A DNA stretch of 64,000 nt from Microbacterium sp. Au-Mic1 (GCF_021341785.1 NZ_JAJTTF010000006.1:62001-126000); one strand, 5' to 3'. Shown: positions 17,236 through 26,797, counted from the first letter of the stretch. A program made the numbers and translations. Notes: generated from the letters alone by a model not told the origin.

Positions 17236-17260
17236 AACAGCCGCACACGAAGGAGTGGGC

Positions 17261-18574
17261 ATGTCGAAGATCCTGCACGAAAGCACCAAAGTCGGTACCC
17301 TCAGTCGGCGGACGTTTCTCGCGGGCATGGCAGCAACGGCGAGTGGTCTCGCGCTCTCCTCCTGCGCGGCCGGCTCGACGGTCTCGAACGGATCGTCGAC
17401 ATCACTATCGATGTTGATGCTCGGCCCGAGCCATGAGACCCTGACGTATCTGACGAAGTCGCTGGCGCCCGCATTCGCTAAGAGTTCAGGCGTGAAACTC
17501 GAAATACAGAGCACGGACTGGGGGTCGGGTTTCCAGAAGGTGACCACCGCGGCCGCGAGTGGCACGCTCTCCGACATCGTCATGCTCGGTGGAATCTGGA
17601 CCGCGCCACTAGCGTCGAAGAACGCCCTGCTACCGCTGGACGATCGACTCAAAGACCTCAGCCACCGTTCGAACTTCATCCCGGCCATGCTCAAGGACGG
17701 CTATTACAACGGACACAGCTACGCGCTGCCGCTGTACACCGACACCCGCACGCCGATCTACCGCAAGAGTTTCCTCAAAGCCGCCGGCGTCGACACCGAC
17801 AATCTGCCTGCAACCTGGGAGGAGTGGGCCGAGGCCGCCGCAAAGTTGTCGAAGGCGAATGGCGGCCCCCTCGCCTTCCCGGTGGACTGGGGAATCGACA
17901 AGAGCGTCGGCCTGCAACAGACCTACGCGCAGCTGATGTTCCAGGCTGGTGGTACGTACTACGACTCGTCGGGCAAGGCAACTTTCGCCTCCGACGAAGG
18001 AGTTGCCGCGCTGGAGTACATGATGGGCTTCTATCGCCGGGGACAGGCTTCCAGCGACATGGTGAACAGCGGTACGGGCGCGCAGCCGGTCGTTAATGGC
18101 GACGCAGCGATGACCTTCTCGGGGCTGGGAGCGATCAGCAATGCCAAGCAGTTCAAACCCGAGGTGGTCGAGGACCTCATCGTCGGACTCCCGCTGGCTA
18201 TGGACGCGCACAGTGATCGAGCCACGACCGCCTTCGTTAACAAGATTGGAATCTCGGCGCGCAGTAAGAATCCCGACGCGGCCTGGAAACTACTCTCCTT
18301 CATTACCGACGAGAACAACTCCGTCAAGCTCGCCGAACTGTACGCTGGGCTCCCGGCCCGTTCGGACGAGACTGACGCCCCGTACCTCAAGGGCCTCAGT
18401 CCGAATCTGACGGCCGCGGCGAGATACGTCGTCCCACAGCCGCCAAACGCCAACATGCTGGCGATCGCCCCGTTGATCAACACCTCCCTTCAGCAGGCGG
18501 TCCGGCTTCAGGGGACCGCGAAGTCGATCTTGACCGAACTCGATCGCCAGATCGACGAGCTCAATGGTGTCTGA
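17261..18574 (+). CDS. Extracellular sugar-binding lipoprotein (Tat-type), sulfated-glycan locus
   Basis: 437 aa family 1 binding protein. The signal combines a twin-arginine motif (SRRTFLAGMA) with a lipobox (LALSSC). Start 17261 follows GAAGGAGTGGGC. First gene of a four-gene operon with two permeases and a sulfatase. The sulfatase implies that the ligand is a sulfated or desulfated oligosaccharide (inference). Confidence 0.9.
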   Translation: MSKILHESTKVGTLSRRTFLAGMAATASGLALSSCAAGSTVSNGSSTSLSMLMLGPSHETLTYLTKSLAPAFAKSSGVKLEIQSTDWGSGFQKVTTAAASGTLSDIVMLGGIWTAPLASKNALLPLDDRLKDLSHRSNFIPAMLKDGYYNGHSYALPLYTDTRTPIYRKSFLKAAGVDTDNLPATWEEWAEAAAKLSKANGGPLAFPVDWGIDKSVGLQQTYAQLMFQAGGTYYDSSGKATFASDEGVAALEYMMGFYRRGQASSDMVNSGTGAQPVVNGDAAMTFSGLGAISNAKQFKPEVVEDLIVGLPLAMDAHSDRATTAFVNKIGISARSKNPDAAWKLLSFITDENNSVKLAELYAGLPARSDETDAPYLKGLSPNLTAAARYVVPQPPNANMLAIAPLINTSLQQAVRLQGTAKSILTELDRQIDELNGV

Positions 18575-19493
18575 TCAGCAAGGCACCGTCCTCCCGGTTC
18601 TGCCGCGGACGCGGTCCCTCCGTCGTCGCCATATGGACACGCGGAGCCGGCGCTTCGCCATCGGGATGGCCTCGCCCGCGCTGCTGGTGATCGCAATCGT
18701 CTCAATCATCCCGCTGCTCGCAGCGGTCGTGCTGAGCTTCACTCGATACGACATCTTCTCCGTCCCGAAGTTCGTGGGACTGGAGAACTATCGGTCGCTG
18801 TTCGCCGATCCCGTGTTCTGGACGGCCGTGGGCAACACCGGTACCTTCGCGTTCAGCCAGGTCGTGGTCGGTATGGTCGTGGTGGTCCTCGTTGCGCTGC
18901 TCCTGAACCAGAACCTGCGCGGCGGTGCGGCCATGCGCACCATCGTCTACGTGCCGCAGGCGGCCTCGTACGTCGTGGTCGCTCTGGCCTGGAACCTGCT
19001 GCTCGACCCCGTCTCCGGACCGCTCAGTCAGGTCGTCACGGGGCTGACCGGTCACTCGCTCGCGGTGCTGACCAGCTCGAGTCTCGCAATGCCGGCGATC
19101 GTTGTGGTCAGCCTGTGGCGCAACATCGGCTACTTCATGGTGATTGTGCTGGCGGCGCTCCAGACGGTGCCTAGAGAGTTGCTCGAGGCGGCCACGGTGG
19201 ATGGTGCCGGTGCCGTGCGCCGATTCTTCTCGGTCACGGTGCCGAACATTGCGCCGGCGCTGATGTTCGTCGCCATCACCTGGTTTCTCGGCTCGTTGCA
19301 GATGTTCACGCAGTCCTATGTGATGACCCAGGGTGGCCCGGTCAATGCCACGCGCACCGTCGTCTACGTCATGTATAACGAGGCCTTTCTCAGCCTCAAC
19401 GTCGGTAAGGCCTCCGCGATCGCCGTCCTGCTCTTCGGCACCGTCGTCGTCATCGCAGGGGTGCTCCGTCTCATCCAGAGGAGATCAGCATGA
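18564..19493 (+). CDS. CUT1 sugar ABC transporter permease (MalF/UgpA type)
   Basis: 309 aa membrane protein with EAA loop (ELLEAATVDGAGAVRRFFSVTVPNIAPAL). Its ATG lies 11 bp inside the end of the binding-protein gene; a second ATG at 18633 (MDTRSRRF) would also give a normal protein. Ends overlapping the next permease by 4 bp. Confidence 0.88.
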   Translation: MVSDQQGTVLPVLPRTRSLRRRHMDTRSRRFAIGMASPALLVIAIVSIIPLLAAVVLSFTRYDIFSVPKFVGLENYRSLFADPVFWTAVGNTGTFAFSQVVVGMVVVVLVALLLNQNLRGGAAMRTIVYVPQAASYVVVALAWNLLLDPVSGPLSQVVTGLTGHSLAVLTSSSLAMPAIVVVSLWRNIGYFMVIVLAALQTVPRELLEAATVDGAGAVRRFFSVTVPNIAPALMFVAITWFLGSLQMFTQSYVMTQGGPVNATRTVVYVMYNEAFLSLNVGKASAIAVLLFGTVVVIAGVLRLIQRRSA

Positions 19494-20347
19494 TCACGAG
19501 GCACCGCACCAGCACGCGGGTCGTCTTGCACACGCTGGGAATCGTTCTTGCGGCGATGTATGTCGTCCCGTTGGCGTACATCCTGCTCACCGCCGTCACT
19601 CCGACCGGCGAGCCGATCGGCCGGCTGCCCAGCCGACTGGCCTTCGACAACTTCGCCACCGCGCTCGGCAGCGCACAATTCGGCACTTTCGCTGTCAACA
19701 GCCTCATCGTCTCGATCGCTGCCACACTCGTGCAGGTCGTACTGGCTTGTGGAGCCGGCTACGCGCTGGCGAAGCTGCCGCTTCCCGGTGGCAAGACGAT
19801 CCTGTTGCTCCTTGTCGCACTGATCGTGGTGCCCCCGGAGATTGTGCTGGTGCCGCTATTCCTCATGATGGTCCACTTCCCGCTGCTAGGCGGGAATGAC
19901 ATCGTCGGAGCTGGCGGCACCGGTCTGCTCGACATGCTCGGGGGTCTGATGGTGCCCCACTTGATCTCAGCCCTCGCGATCTTCCTAATGCGTCAGTTCT
20001 ACCTTGGTCTTCCTGACGAGCTCGGCGACGCCGCGCGCGTCGACGGCGCGGGCGAGCTAAGGATCTTCATCCGGATATACACGCCGCTGGTACTGCCGGC
20101 GGTCACAGTGGTCGCGGTGTTCGCGTTCCAGGGCGCTTGGAATGACTTCATCTGGCCGCTGGTCATGATTCGCAGCCCGGAGCGGGAGACCCTGCCCCTA
20201 GGGCTAACCGGGTTCTTTCAGGAGAACTCCACCCAGTGGAACCTACTCATGGCGGTGGTACTCCTCATTAGCGTGCCCGTAGTCGCTCTGTTCCTTTACA
20301 TACAGCGATACTTCAGGTCCGATGTTCTGTCAGGGGCCGTCAAGTGA
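19490..20347 (+). CDS. CUT1 sugar ABC transporter permease (MalG type)
   Basis: 285 aa with about six transmembrane segments and EAA loop (ELGDAARVDGAGELRIFIRIYTPLVLPAV), ending DVLSGAVK. Overlaps both the preceding permease (ATGA) and the following sulfatase (GTGA), so the transporter and sulfatase are translated together. Confidence 0.9.
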   Translation: MITRHRTSTRVVLHTLGIVLAAMYVVPLAYILLTAVTPTGEPIGRLPSRLAFDNFATALGSAQFGTFAVNSLIVSIAATLVQVVLACGAGYALAKLPLPGGKTILLLLVALIVVPPEIVLVPLFLMMVHFPLLGGNDIVGAGGTGLLDMLGGLMVPHLISALAIFLMRQFYLGLPDELGDAARVDGAGELRIFIRIYTPLVLPAVTVVAVFAFQGAWNDFIWPLVMIRSPERETLPLGLTGFFQENSTQWNLLMAVVLLISVPVVALFLYIQRYFRSDVLSGAVK

Positions 20348-21774
20348 ACGGACACCGCCCGAACATCGTGCTCATACTTGTCGACGATCTCGGCTGGGTG
20401 GATGTGTCTTACTCGGGTTCGACCTTCTACGAGACCCCACACATCGATGCCCTGGCGACGCGTGGACTGCGCTTCTCGCAGGCGTACGCAGCCGCCCCCG
20501 TGTGTTCGCCGAGCCGGGCAGCTCTGATGAGCGGCAAGTACCCGGCGCGAGTGGGTATCACCAATTGGATCGGCGGGCATACCGTGGGGTCGCTGTCTGA
20601 CGTGCCCTACTTCCACGGTTTGCCGATCAACGAATATTCGCTGGCTGCCGCTCTGCGCGACGGCGGCTACCGCACTTGGCATGTGGGCAAGTGGCACCTA
20701 GGCGACGGACAATGCGGCCCTGAGGCGCATGGATTCGAGGTCATCATTGGTGGGGGGGCGCAGGGTTCCCCCTCCACCTACTTCAGTCCTTACTCCCTGC
20801 CCCCATTAGCCGACGGCCCGGACGGCGAGTACCTGACCGACCGGTTGACCGATGAGGCGGTGGCACTGATCACCGAATACGACGGCGACGCGCCATTCTT
20901 TCTCAACCTGTGGCACTACGGGGTGCACACGCCAATCCAGGCTCCCGAACACCTCGTGGCACACTTCCGGCAGAAGGCCCAACGACTCGGAATCGACACT
21001 GAAGCTATCGAGGAGGGGGAAGCATTTCCCGCATGGCACGTACGCGGTGTGCGGGTACGGCGCCGCACAATGCAGTCGGATCCGACATACGCCGCGATGG
21101 TAGCCAGCCTCGACGCAAGTGTCGGCCGAGTAATGGAGGCCCTGCGCCGCACAGGTCGACTCGACAACACGCTGATTGTCTTCACCAGCGACAATGGCGG
21201 CTTGGCCACGGCCGAAGGGTCACCGACCTGCAACGCGCCATTGGCCGAGGGCAAAGGTTGGATGGAGGACGGTGGCGTACGCGTGCCGCTGGCAATCTCC
21301 TGGCCGCGCAAGCTGCGACCTGGCGACACCGACCTGCTCACCACCACACCTGACCTCTACCCCACGCTGCTCGCCGCGGCGCAAGTCGACGGCGATTCGC
21401 GCCAGCACGTCGACGGCGTCGACATCCTGGCTCTCGTCGAGCAGTCGGCACCCGATCGCGGACCGATCTTCTGGCACTACCCGCACTACTCCAACCAAGG
21501 TGGTACTCCGGGGGCGGCGGTGCGCGAGGGGCGGTGGAAGCTGATCCGCTGGTTCGAGGACGGCCACGAGGCGCTCTATGACCTTGAGAACGACATCGGT
21601 GAGTCGATAGATCTGGCCGACGAGCACGCGGAGATCCGCATCCACCTCGCTGGGCTGCTGGACGCATGGTCCGTCGACGTGCAGGCGCTGGTGCCGCGGA
21701 CGAATCCGATGTGGGCGCCGGAGATGCATCGGCGAGGTTTCGAGAAGCCGCCTTGGAACGGCATTCCCACATGA
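20344..21774 (+). CDS. Type I sulfatase (arylsulfatase family)
   Basis: 476 aa. The metal and formylglycine sites are clear: NIVLILVDDLGW at the N-terminus and C54 in VCSPSRAALMSG, the CxPSR motif converted to formylglycine. HVGKWHLG and the late SDNGG metal site are also present. GTG start overlapping the permease stop. No signal peptide is seen, so it should act in the cytoplasm on imported sulfated sugars. No maturase is in the window; an FGE-type enzyme is needed elsewhere. Confidence 0.92.
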   Translation: MNGHRPNIVLILVDDLGWVDVSYSGSTFYETPHIDALATRGLRFSQAYAAAPVCSPSRAALMSGKYPARVGITNWIGGHTVGSLSDVPYFHGLPINEYSLAAALRDGGYRTWHVGKWHLGDGQCGPEAHGFEVIIGGGAQGSPSTYFSPYSLPPLADGPDGEYLTDRLTDEAVALITEYDGDAPFFLNLWHYGVHTPIQAPEHLVAHFRQKAQRLGIDTEAIEEGEAFPAWHVRGVRVRRRTMQSDPTYAAMVASLDASVGRVMEALRRTGRLDNTLIVFTSDNGGLATAEGSPTCNAPLAEGKGWMEDGGVRVPLAISWPRKLRPGDTDLLTTTPDLYPTLLAAAQVDGDSRQHVDGVDILALVEQSAPDRGPIFWHYPHYSNQGGTPGAAVREGRWKLIRWFEDGHEALYDLENDIGESIDLADEHAEIRIHLAGLLDAWSVDVQALVPRTNPMWAPEMHRRGFEKPPWNGIPT

Positions 21775-21799
21775 TGGGCCACGGCACCACGAGACAGAG

Positions 21800-22000
21800 G
21801 GGGTTGTTCATAAGCTTTGCTGATCCATTGCGGACAGGTACCTCCGGAGGCTATGACTGGGGTTCCTTGCAGAAAGCGGTCAAGGCCGTATGACCACGGA
21901 TGGCCGATATAACTTGGCTGTCGGGTCCATCGGTTCGGGTGAGTCATACGACGTACTTACCGATCCCGACGAAATCAATAATCTACGACGCATCGTCGCC
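21800..22000 (+). pseudogene. Decayed C-terminal fragment of a second sulfatase
   Basis: From 21890 the plus strand reads TTDGRYNLAVGSIGSGESYD then VLTDPDEINNL, the pattern that ends many sulfatases (RYKL...ELYDLxxDPxExxNL). Just upstream, in the preceding frame, lies GYDWGSLQKAVKAV ending at a TGA that overlaps this ATG. No N-terminal sulfatase core is nearby. I read this as a frameshifted stump of another sulfatase. The rest of the gap up to 22299 shows nothing recognisable. Confidence 0.55.
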
Positions 22001-22299
22001 AGCGGGAGCCCGAGCCACCCTGGGACAACTTTCCATGACTCGTTCGCGTCACGTCAAAGGGCAAATGCCGACACATTCCACGTTCCCGTCTCGGGCTTTA
22101 GGAAGATCCATACGGCCTCTCGAGATAGAAGCTATCAGGATACCTCCATGCCTCTCATCTCACGACTCAGCTGTCAACGAGGCGTAAGCGCTGAGGCGAC
22201 CAACGATCGCGACTGGCGAAGTTCAGCGTGTCCTCCATCATGTACGACGATTGACTCTCAACATTCGGCCGCGCGCCCAGACTAAGAAACGGCATCACC

Positions 22300-24471
22300 T
22301 TGGACTCCTTGTTTCATCTAGAATCTGCGGGCGTGGGATTGCTCGTCCGGATTGCGCCCGATGGCGGCCCGAGCATTGTGTACTGGGGCAAATCCTTAGG
22401 ATCTCTCTCCGAGAAAGCCGCGCGCGTACTCGTCCTGGCGGATCCCTTCACGCCTTCACCATCAGGCGACGAGCCGAGAGCACGGGTCGCCATTGTGCCC
22501 GAGCACCATTTCGGTTGGACGGGACAGCCGGGGTTGACTGGCTCGCGTGATGGCCGCGCGTGGAGTCCGAAGTTCGAATGTATCTCCGCCTTCTACAACG
22601 GCGAGCCCACGTCCGGCTATGTCGAGGCCGGAGCTGGCACGATCGTGTTCGAAGGTGCCGATGTTGAAATCGGGTTATCGCTCCGGGTGGAGGTCGAACT
22701 TCTCGACTCCGGGCTGATACGAGCCAGGTCTACCGTGGGCAATCTGGATGAGGAACCGTACAGCCTTGACGGATTGTTTGTCACTTTCCCCGTCCCGGTC
22801 GAAGCTCTAGAACTCATGGACTTCACTGGCCGCTGGGGGCGCGAGCGGAGCCCGCAACGAGCTCCGTTCTCCATCGGCACACATTCGAGAGATGCACGCG
22901 GCGGTCGGCCGGGCCACGACTCGGCATTCCTTCTTCACGCGGGAACTCCAGATTTTGGGTTTGGCCGAGGAGATGTATTTGCCGTTCATGTCGCCTGGAG
23001 CGGAAACCAACGCATCTACGCCGAGAAGATGTCATGGGGTGCGGCGGTCCTGGGCGGCGGCGAACTCCTCCTCCCCGGTGAAATCAGGCTTGGCAAAAAC
23101 GAAGAATATGCCAGTCCATGGGTCTATGCATCATACGGACTGGGACTTGACGGAGTCGCGCAGCGCTTTCACAAGCATCAACGGTCTCGCGAACGCCGGG
23201 TCAATAGCAATCGACCGGTGACGTTGAACACATGGGAAGCCGTCTATTTCGATCATAATCGAGAAACTCTGTTTTCCCTCGCGGAAAAGGCAGCTCTCGT
23301 AGGTGTCGAGCGGTTCGTGCTTGATGATGGGTGGTTCGGCGGACGGAGAGATGCTCAGGCCGGGCTCGGAGATTGGACGGTCTCAACAGAGGTCTGGCCA
23401 GAAGGGTTGCACCCTCTGGTGGATCAGGTGAAAGCGCTCGGAATGGAGTTCGGCCTCTGGGTTGAGCCCGAGATGGTCAATCCCGATTCAGATCTGGCTC
23501 GTGAACATCCCGAGTGGGTCATGTCGGCGCGCACCGAGTGGCCCTCAGCCGCCAGATGGCAACAGGTTCTCGATCTGACAATAGAAGGCGCATACGAGCA
23601 CGTACGCGGCCAACTCTTCGACTTGCTCGACGAGTACGACATCTCGTACCTCAAATGGGACCACAATCGCGAACTCCTTGAGGCTGGTTCGCAACTGAAG
23701 CTCGGTTCTCCTGCAGTTCATGGGCAGACTCTGGCCTTCTATCGCCTACTTGATGAACTGAGGGCGAAATATCCGGCCCTCGAGATCGAAACATGTGCCT
23801 CAGGCGGTGGCCGCGTCGATCTTGGGGTGTTGGAGCACACAGACCGCGTATGGGTCTCGGACAACAGCGATCCGGTCGACAGGCAGCACATGCTGCGTTG
23901 GGCGGGACAGCTCGTGCCACCTGAGTACTTGGGTTCCCACATCGCGGCAGCGCGATCGCATACGACTTCGAGAACGCACGATCTGAGCTTTCGCGCGGGC
24001 ACCGCGATTTTCGGCCATCTCGGAGTCGAGTGGGACTTAACTCAGGCGACAGAATCCGAGTTGACGGACCTTAGCGAATGGATCCGATTCTTCAAAGCGG
24101 AACGAGAGCTTCTTCTCGGCGGCAATGTCGTGCGCATGGATCATGTCCAGGAAGGGCAATACGTTTACGGCGTGATCAACAACGATGCGTCACGCGGAAT
24201 CTTCGCAATCGTCGACACGATGAGCGTCGAATCCAAGCCCGGGCCCCGGCTGCGTTTGCGTGGGCTCGATCCGAATCGGGATTATCGCATATGTCCGTTG
24301 CGTATCGGCCGGGCACCCGAACGATTCACACCTCCATCATGGTTCGGGGAGGTGAGTGACACTGGATGGCACGGAATCGTCCTTCCGGGCCCCGCAATAG
24401 AGAATGTCGGAGTGGAGCGACCGGATCTGCGGCCAGAGCAGTTGATCCTCCTCATCGCTGAAGCAATGTAA
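22300..24471 (+). CDS. GH36 alpha-galactosidase
   Basis: 723 aa. The catalytic nucleophile is D454 in YLKWDHNRE, and the acid/base is predicted at D521 in VWVSDNSDP. The family block ETCASGGGRVDLG and the N-terminal beta-sandwich (HHFGWTGQPGL) are intact and the length is normal. The apparent TTG start at 22300 lacks a good ribosome site; the domain nevertheless looks complete. Base composition is visibly less GC-rich than the neighbours and IS debris follows, suggesting transfer. It would hydrolyse alpha-galactosides, in the cytoplasm because no signal peptide is present. Confidence 0.93.
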   Translation: MDSLFHLESAGVGLLVRIAPDGGPSIVYWGKSLGSLSEKAARVLVLADPFTPSPSGDEPRARVAIVPEHHFGWTGQPGLTGSRDGRAWSPKFECISAFYNGEPTSGYVEAGAGTIVFEGADVEIGLSLRVEVELLDSGLIRARSTVGNLDEEPYSLDGLFVTFPVPVEALELMDFTGRWGRERSPQRAPFSIGTHSRDARGGRPGHDSAFLLHAGTPDFGFGRGDVFAVHVAWSGNQRIYAEKMSWGAAVLGGGELLLPGEIRLGKNEEYASPWVYASYGLGLDGVAQRFHKHQRSRERRVNSNRPVTLNTWEAVYFDHNRETLFSLAEKAALVGVERFVLDDGWFGGRRDAQAGLGDWTVSTEVWPEGLHPLVDQVKALGMEFGLWVEPEMVNPDSDLAREHPEWVMSARTEWPSAARWQQVLDLTIEGAYEHVRGQLFDLLDEYDISYLKWDHNRELLEAGSQLKLGSPAVHGQTLAFYRLLDELRAKYPALEIETCASGGGRVDLGVLEHTDRVWVSDNSDPVDRQHMLRWAGQLVPPEYLGSHIAAARSHTTSRTHDLSFRAGTAIFGHLGVEWDLTQATESELTDLSEWIRFFKAERELLLGGNVVRMDHVQEGQYVYGVINNDASRGIFAIVDTMSVESKPGPRLRLRGLDPNRDYRICPLRIGRAPERFTPPSWFGEVSDTGWHGIVLPGPAIENVGVERPDLRPEQLILLIAEAM

Positions 24472-24499
24472 AGGTCTGCTGCACGGATTGAATCGCCCC

Positions 24500-24830
24500 G
24501 AGCTTGGTTCGCTTCTTTTGGGAGGGTGAATCATGCCCCTGGCAGTTCCGCCAGCGTGCATTGCGGGTGCTCGAGGAGGCGATTCCTGAGCACGGGACCG
24601 AGTACGCAGCGATCCGTCATGTCGGCACCAGGCAGCGTGTCTGGCCGAAGACGTTGCGTAGGTGGCGTCGTCGTTCGAGATCGACTCGGGTGCCCACCCT
24701 GGCGTGACCAGTGACGAACTCGCCGAGATCAACGCCTCAAACGGGAGAACGCCGAGCACCCGCACGGCCCGACCGACCGCGCCACGGGACGCGTCGCAGA
24801 TGGCAGTGCGCCGGATCAGCGCGGTCATCT
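24500..24830 (+). pseudogene. IS3-family OrfA relic (first copy)
   Basis: The frames read WQFRQRALRVLEEAIPEHGT, EYAAIRHVGTRQRVWPKTLR and, after a frame change, GAHPGVTSDELAEI, followed by a 1-base deletion inside the codons for RLKRENAE. This is the transposase HTH and coiled-coil part of an IS3 OrfA with at least two frameshifts and no OrfB. Confidence 0.8.
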
Positions 24831-24868
24831 TGTTCTGCCCGTACCAAGTTCATCCGTCGGCGAGTGGT

Positions 24869-24899
24869 CGGGACTGCTAAAGGTTTGGGTGACTCCTGA
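24869..24899 (+). repeat. 31-bp IS terminal repeat, left copy
   Basis: The core AAGGTTTGGGTGACTCCTGA is found in inverted orientation at 28135-28165; the two 31-mers match at 29 positions. It lies 37 bp before an IS3 orfA relic, the expected place for a left terminal repeat. Confidence 0.75.
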
Positions 24900-24935
24900 T
24901 CTGTGGTGATTCGTCACTGCTGGAAGGATGTCCTC

Positions 24936-25320
24936 ATGCCTTAGGCGTTTCCGAAGGAGTTCCGAGACGATGTCGTCGCGATTGCGCTGAAGTCGGAGTC
25001 GTCGTTCGCGCAGATCGCCACGGACTTCGGTATCCCCGAGTCGTGCGTGCCGCCGTGGGACTTCCAAGCCGAACTCGACCGGAACGCGCTCGTCGGATCC
25101 ATGGGCGGAGTCGGTGCTGCCGGCGATAACGCCGCGATGGAATCGTTCTTCGCGCTACTGCAGAATAGCGTGTTCAACAGCCGACGCTGGGCCCCCCGCG
25201 ACGACCTCCGCCTCGCGATCGTGACGTGGATCGAACGGACCAACCACCGGCGTCGCCGGCAACGCGTCCTCGGCAAGTGGACGCCCGTCGAGTTCGAAGC
25301 CATCATGACCAGAGGCGGCA
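24936..25320 (+). pseudogene. IS3-family transposase relic with internal deletion (second copy)
   Basis: Starts M-P-stop-AFPKEFRDDVVAIALKS and FAQIATDFGIPESCV (OrfA), with a TAG at codon 3. It then jumps directly into the OrfB tail LVGSMGGVGAAGDNAAMESF, ALLQNSVFNSRRWAPRDDLR and LGKWTPVEFEAIM, so the catalytic middle is deleted. It cannot be active. Confidence 0.85.
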
Positions 25321-25329
25321 TCCGCTGCC

Positions 25330-25413
25330 TACGACAAACTCGCGACCGTCTATCGATCAGCAGCAGTCCTCAACGCCGTCATCGCCTGGACCCACCGCTC
25401 AACGACACACTAA
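25330..25413 (+). pseudogene. IS5-family transposase tail
   Basis: Reads YDKLATVYRSAAVLNAVIAW then THRSTTH and a stop. This matches the C-terminus of the IS5-type relic at 43838-44770 (RYDKHAIVYRAVVILDAVIA). It is fused directly to the end of the IS3 relic. Confidence 0.75.
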
Positions 25414-25414
25414 A

Positions 25415-25635
25415 GTGCGCGTGCGCGTAACAGGCGCGGATGGGAACGGCGCGGAGCTCGAATGGGATCGGCGTAGCGAGTGGGTCCAGATCTACACGGC
25501 AGACGCATCGACCGACGTCCCGCGACACGCGATCGCCGTCGAGCCCATGACGTGTCCACCCGACGCCTTGAACTCGACGCGGGGCCTCATCTCCCTCACG
25601 CCCGGCGAGGCGACCGCTGTGGGATGGCGAGTACC
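25415..25635 (+). pseudogene. Headless aldose 1-epimerase (galactose mutarotase) fragment
   Basis: Reads VRVTGADGNGAELEWDRRSE, WVQIYTADASTDVPRHAIAV and EPMTCPPDALNSTRGLISLT, ending in PGEATAVGW. This is the C-terminal third of galactose mutarotases (catalytic-side EPMT..NAFNS..G..L.PGE). The N-terminus, with the catalytic His residues, is missing. It abuts the IS5 tail. The frame stays open into the esterase gene, but an AAGGAG and an ATG mark a new start there. Confidence 0.8.
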
Positions 25636-25822
25636 GGCATTGCTGCAGCTGGCCGCCGCGCCGGATCCCCCTGATCAGCCAGAACAGCCACCGGCGACGC
25701 TGACCCGCCGGATGGCGGAGACGTCATCGCCGATCACAGCCGCACGGCGGGTGTCCTGTGCGAATCGGCAGGCCATCGTGAAAGTATCCGCGATGGAGCG
25801 GCGAAGAACGAAGGAGTTCCTC

Positions 25823-26797
25823 ATGACGGAGACCACCCAGCTGTGCCGGCCACCCTTCGATCCCGAGCTCGGGGCTGCGCTCGATGCGCTTACCGGGGTC
25901 TACCCGACGACCATCACCCTCGACATGATCCCCGCACTGCGCAACGCCGTTATCCCAGGCCTGCCGACGGCCGCCGAGGCGATCGAACAAGCAGGACTCG
26001 AGACTCGTGACATCACGATCCCCGGTTATGGGGGCGATGAGATCATCGTGAGCGTGGTGCAGATCAAGGATCGCACCGGTACGGGGCCGGGCTTCTACTT
26101 CACGCACGGCGGCGGCATGATCATCGGCGATCGCTGGACCGGCGTCATGGCTCTCACCGATTGGATCTTGCGCTACAACGCGGTGGCCGTGACCGTTGAG
26201 TACCGACTCGCGCCCGAGTATGTCGATCCCGTGCCTGTCGAGGATTGCTATGCCGGGCTGGTCTGGACCGCGGCTCATGCACAGGAGCTCGGAATCGATC
26301 TCGACCGCCTCCTGATCGCCGGGGGCAGCGCTGGTGGCGGGCTTGCGGCGGGAACGGCGCTGCTCGCGCGCGATCGCCGGGGGCCGAAGCTCGCCGGACA
26401 GCTCCTCATGTATCCGATGCTCGACGACCGCGATCAAACCGTGTCGACGATCCAGATCGACGGCGTCGGCGTGTGGGACCGTGGTAGTAACGTCACCGGC
26501 TGGACGGCATTGCTCGGAGATCGGCGCGGCACCGACGACGTATCCATCTACGCTGCGCCGTCTCGAGCGACCGATCTCAGCGGCCTTCCGCCTGCATTCA
26601 TCGATTGCGGCAGCGCTGAAGTGTTCCGCGACGAGGACATCGCGTATGCCGCTGCGATCTGGGCCTCTGGCGGCCAAGCCGAGCTGCACGTATGGCCGGG
26701 TGGATTTCACGCCTTCGAGGGCCTCGTCCCTCAAGCCGCGCTCTCACGCGAGATGGTGACCGCGCGCGACAACTGGGTACGTCGCATTCTCGGCTGA
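25823..26797 (+). CDS. HSL-family alpha/beta-hydrolase (esterase)
   Basis: 324 aa. Oxyanion motif HGGG (H95), nucleophile S169 in AGGSAGGG, acid in the CGSAEVFRDED segment (E266 or D270) and catalytic H296 in GGFHAFEG. The ATG at 25823 follows GAAGGAGTTCC; the longer frame upstream encodes the mutarotase stump. Followed after 54 bp by a PucR-type regulator. It would hydrolyse small acyl esters; the natural substrate is unknown. Confidence 0.9.
   Translation: MTETTQLCRPPFDPELGAALDALTGVYPTTITLDMIPALRNAVIPGLPTAAEAIEQAGLETRDITIPGYGGDEIIVSVVQIKDRTGTGPGFYFTHGGGMIIGDRWTGVMALTDWILRYNAVAVTVEYRLAPEYVDPVPVEDCYAGLVWTAAHAQELGIDLDRLLIAGGSAGGGLAAGTALLARDRRGPKLAGQLLMYPMLDDRDQTVSTIQIDGVGVWDRGSNVTGWTALLGDRRGTDDVSIYAAPSRATDLSGLPPAFIDCGSAEVFRDEDIAYAAAIWASGGQAELHVWPGGFHAFEGLVPQAALSREMVTARDNWVRRILG

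Noticed and set aside
21576..21947. Minus-strand 123-codon frame containing a plausible-looking peptide
   Set aside because: It overlaps the sulfatase end and the sulfatase stump, and has no ribosome site or family match.
25226..26797. 523-residue protein including the esterase
   Set aside because: The first part reads through IS debris and the mutarotase stump; a ribosome site and ATG at 25823 define the real gene.
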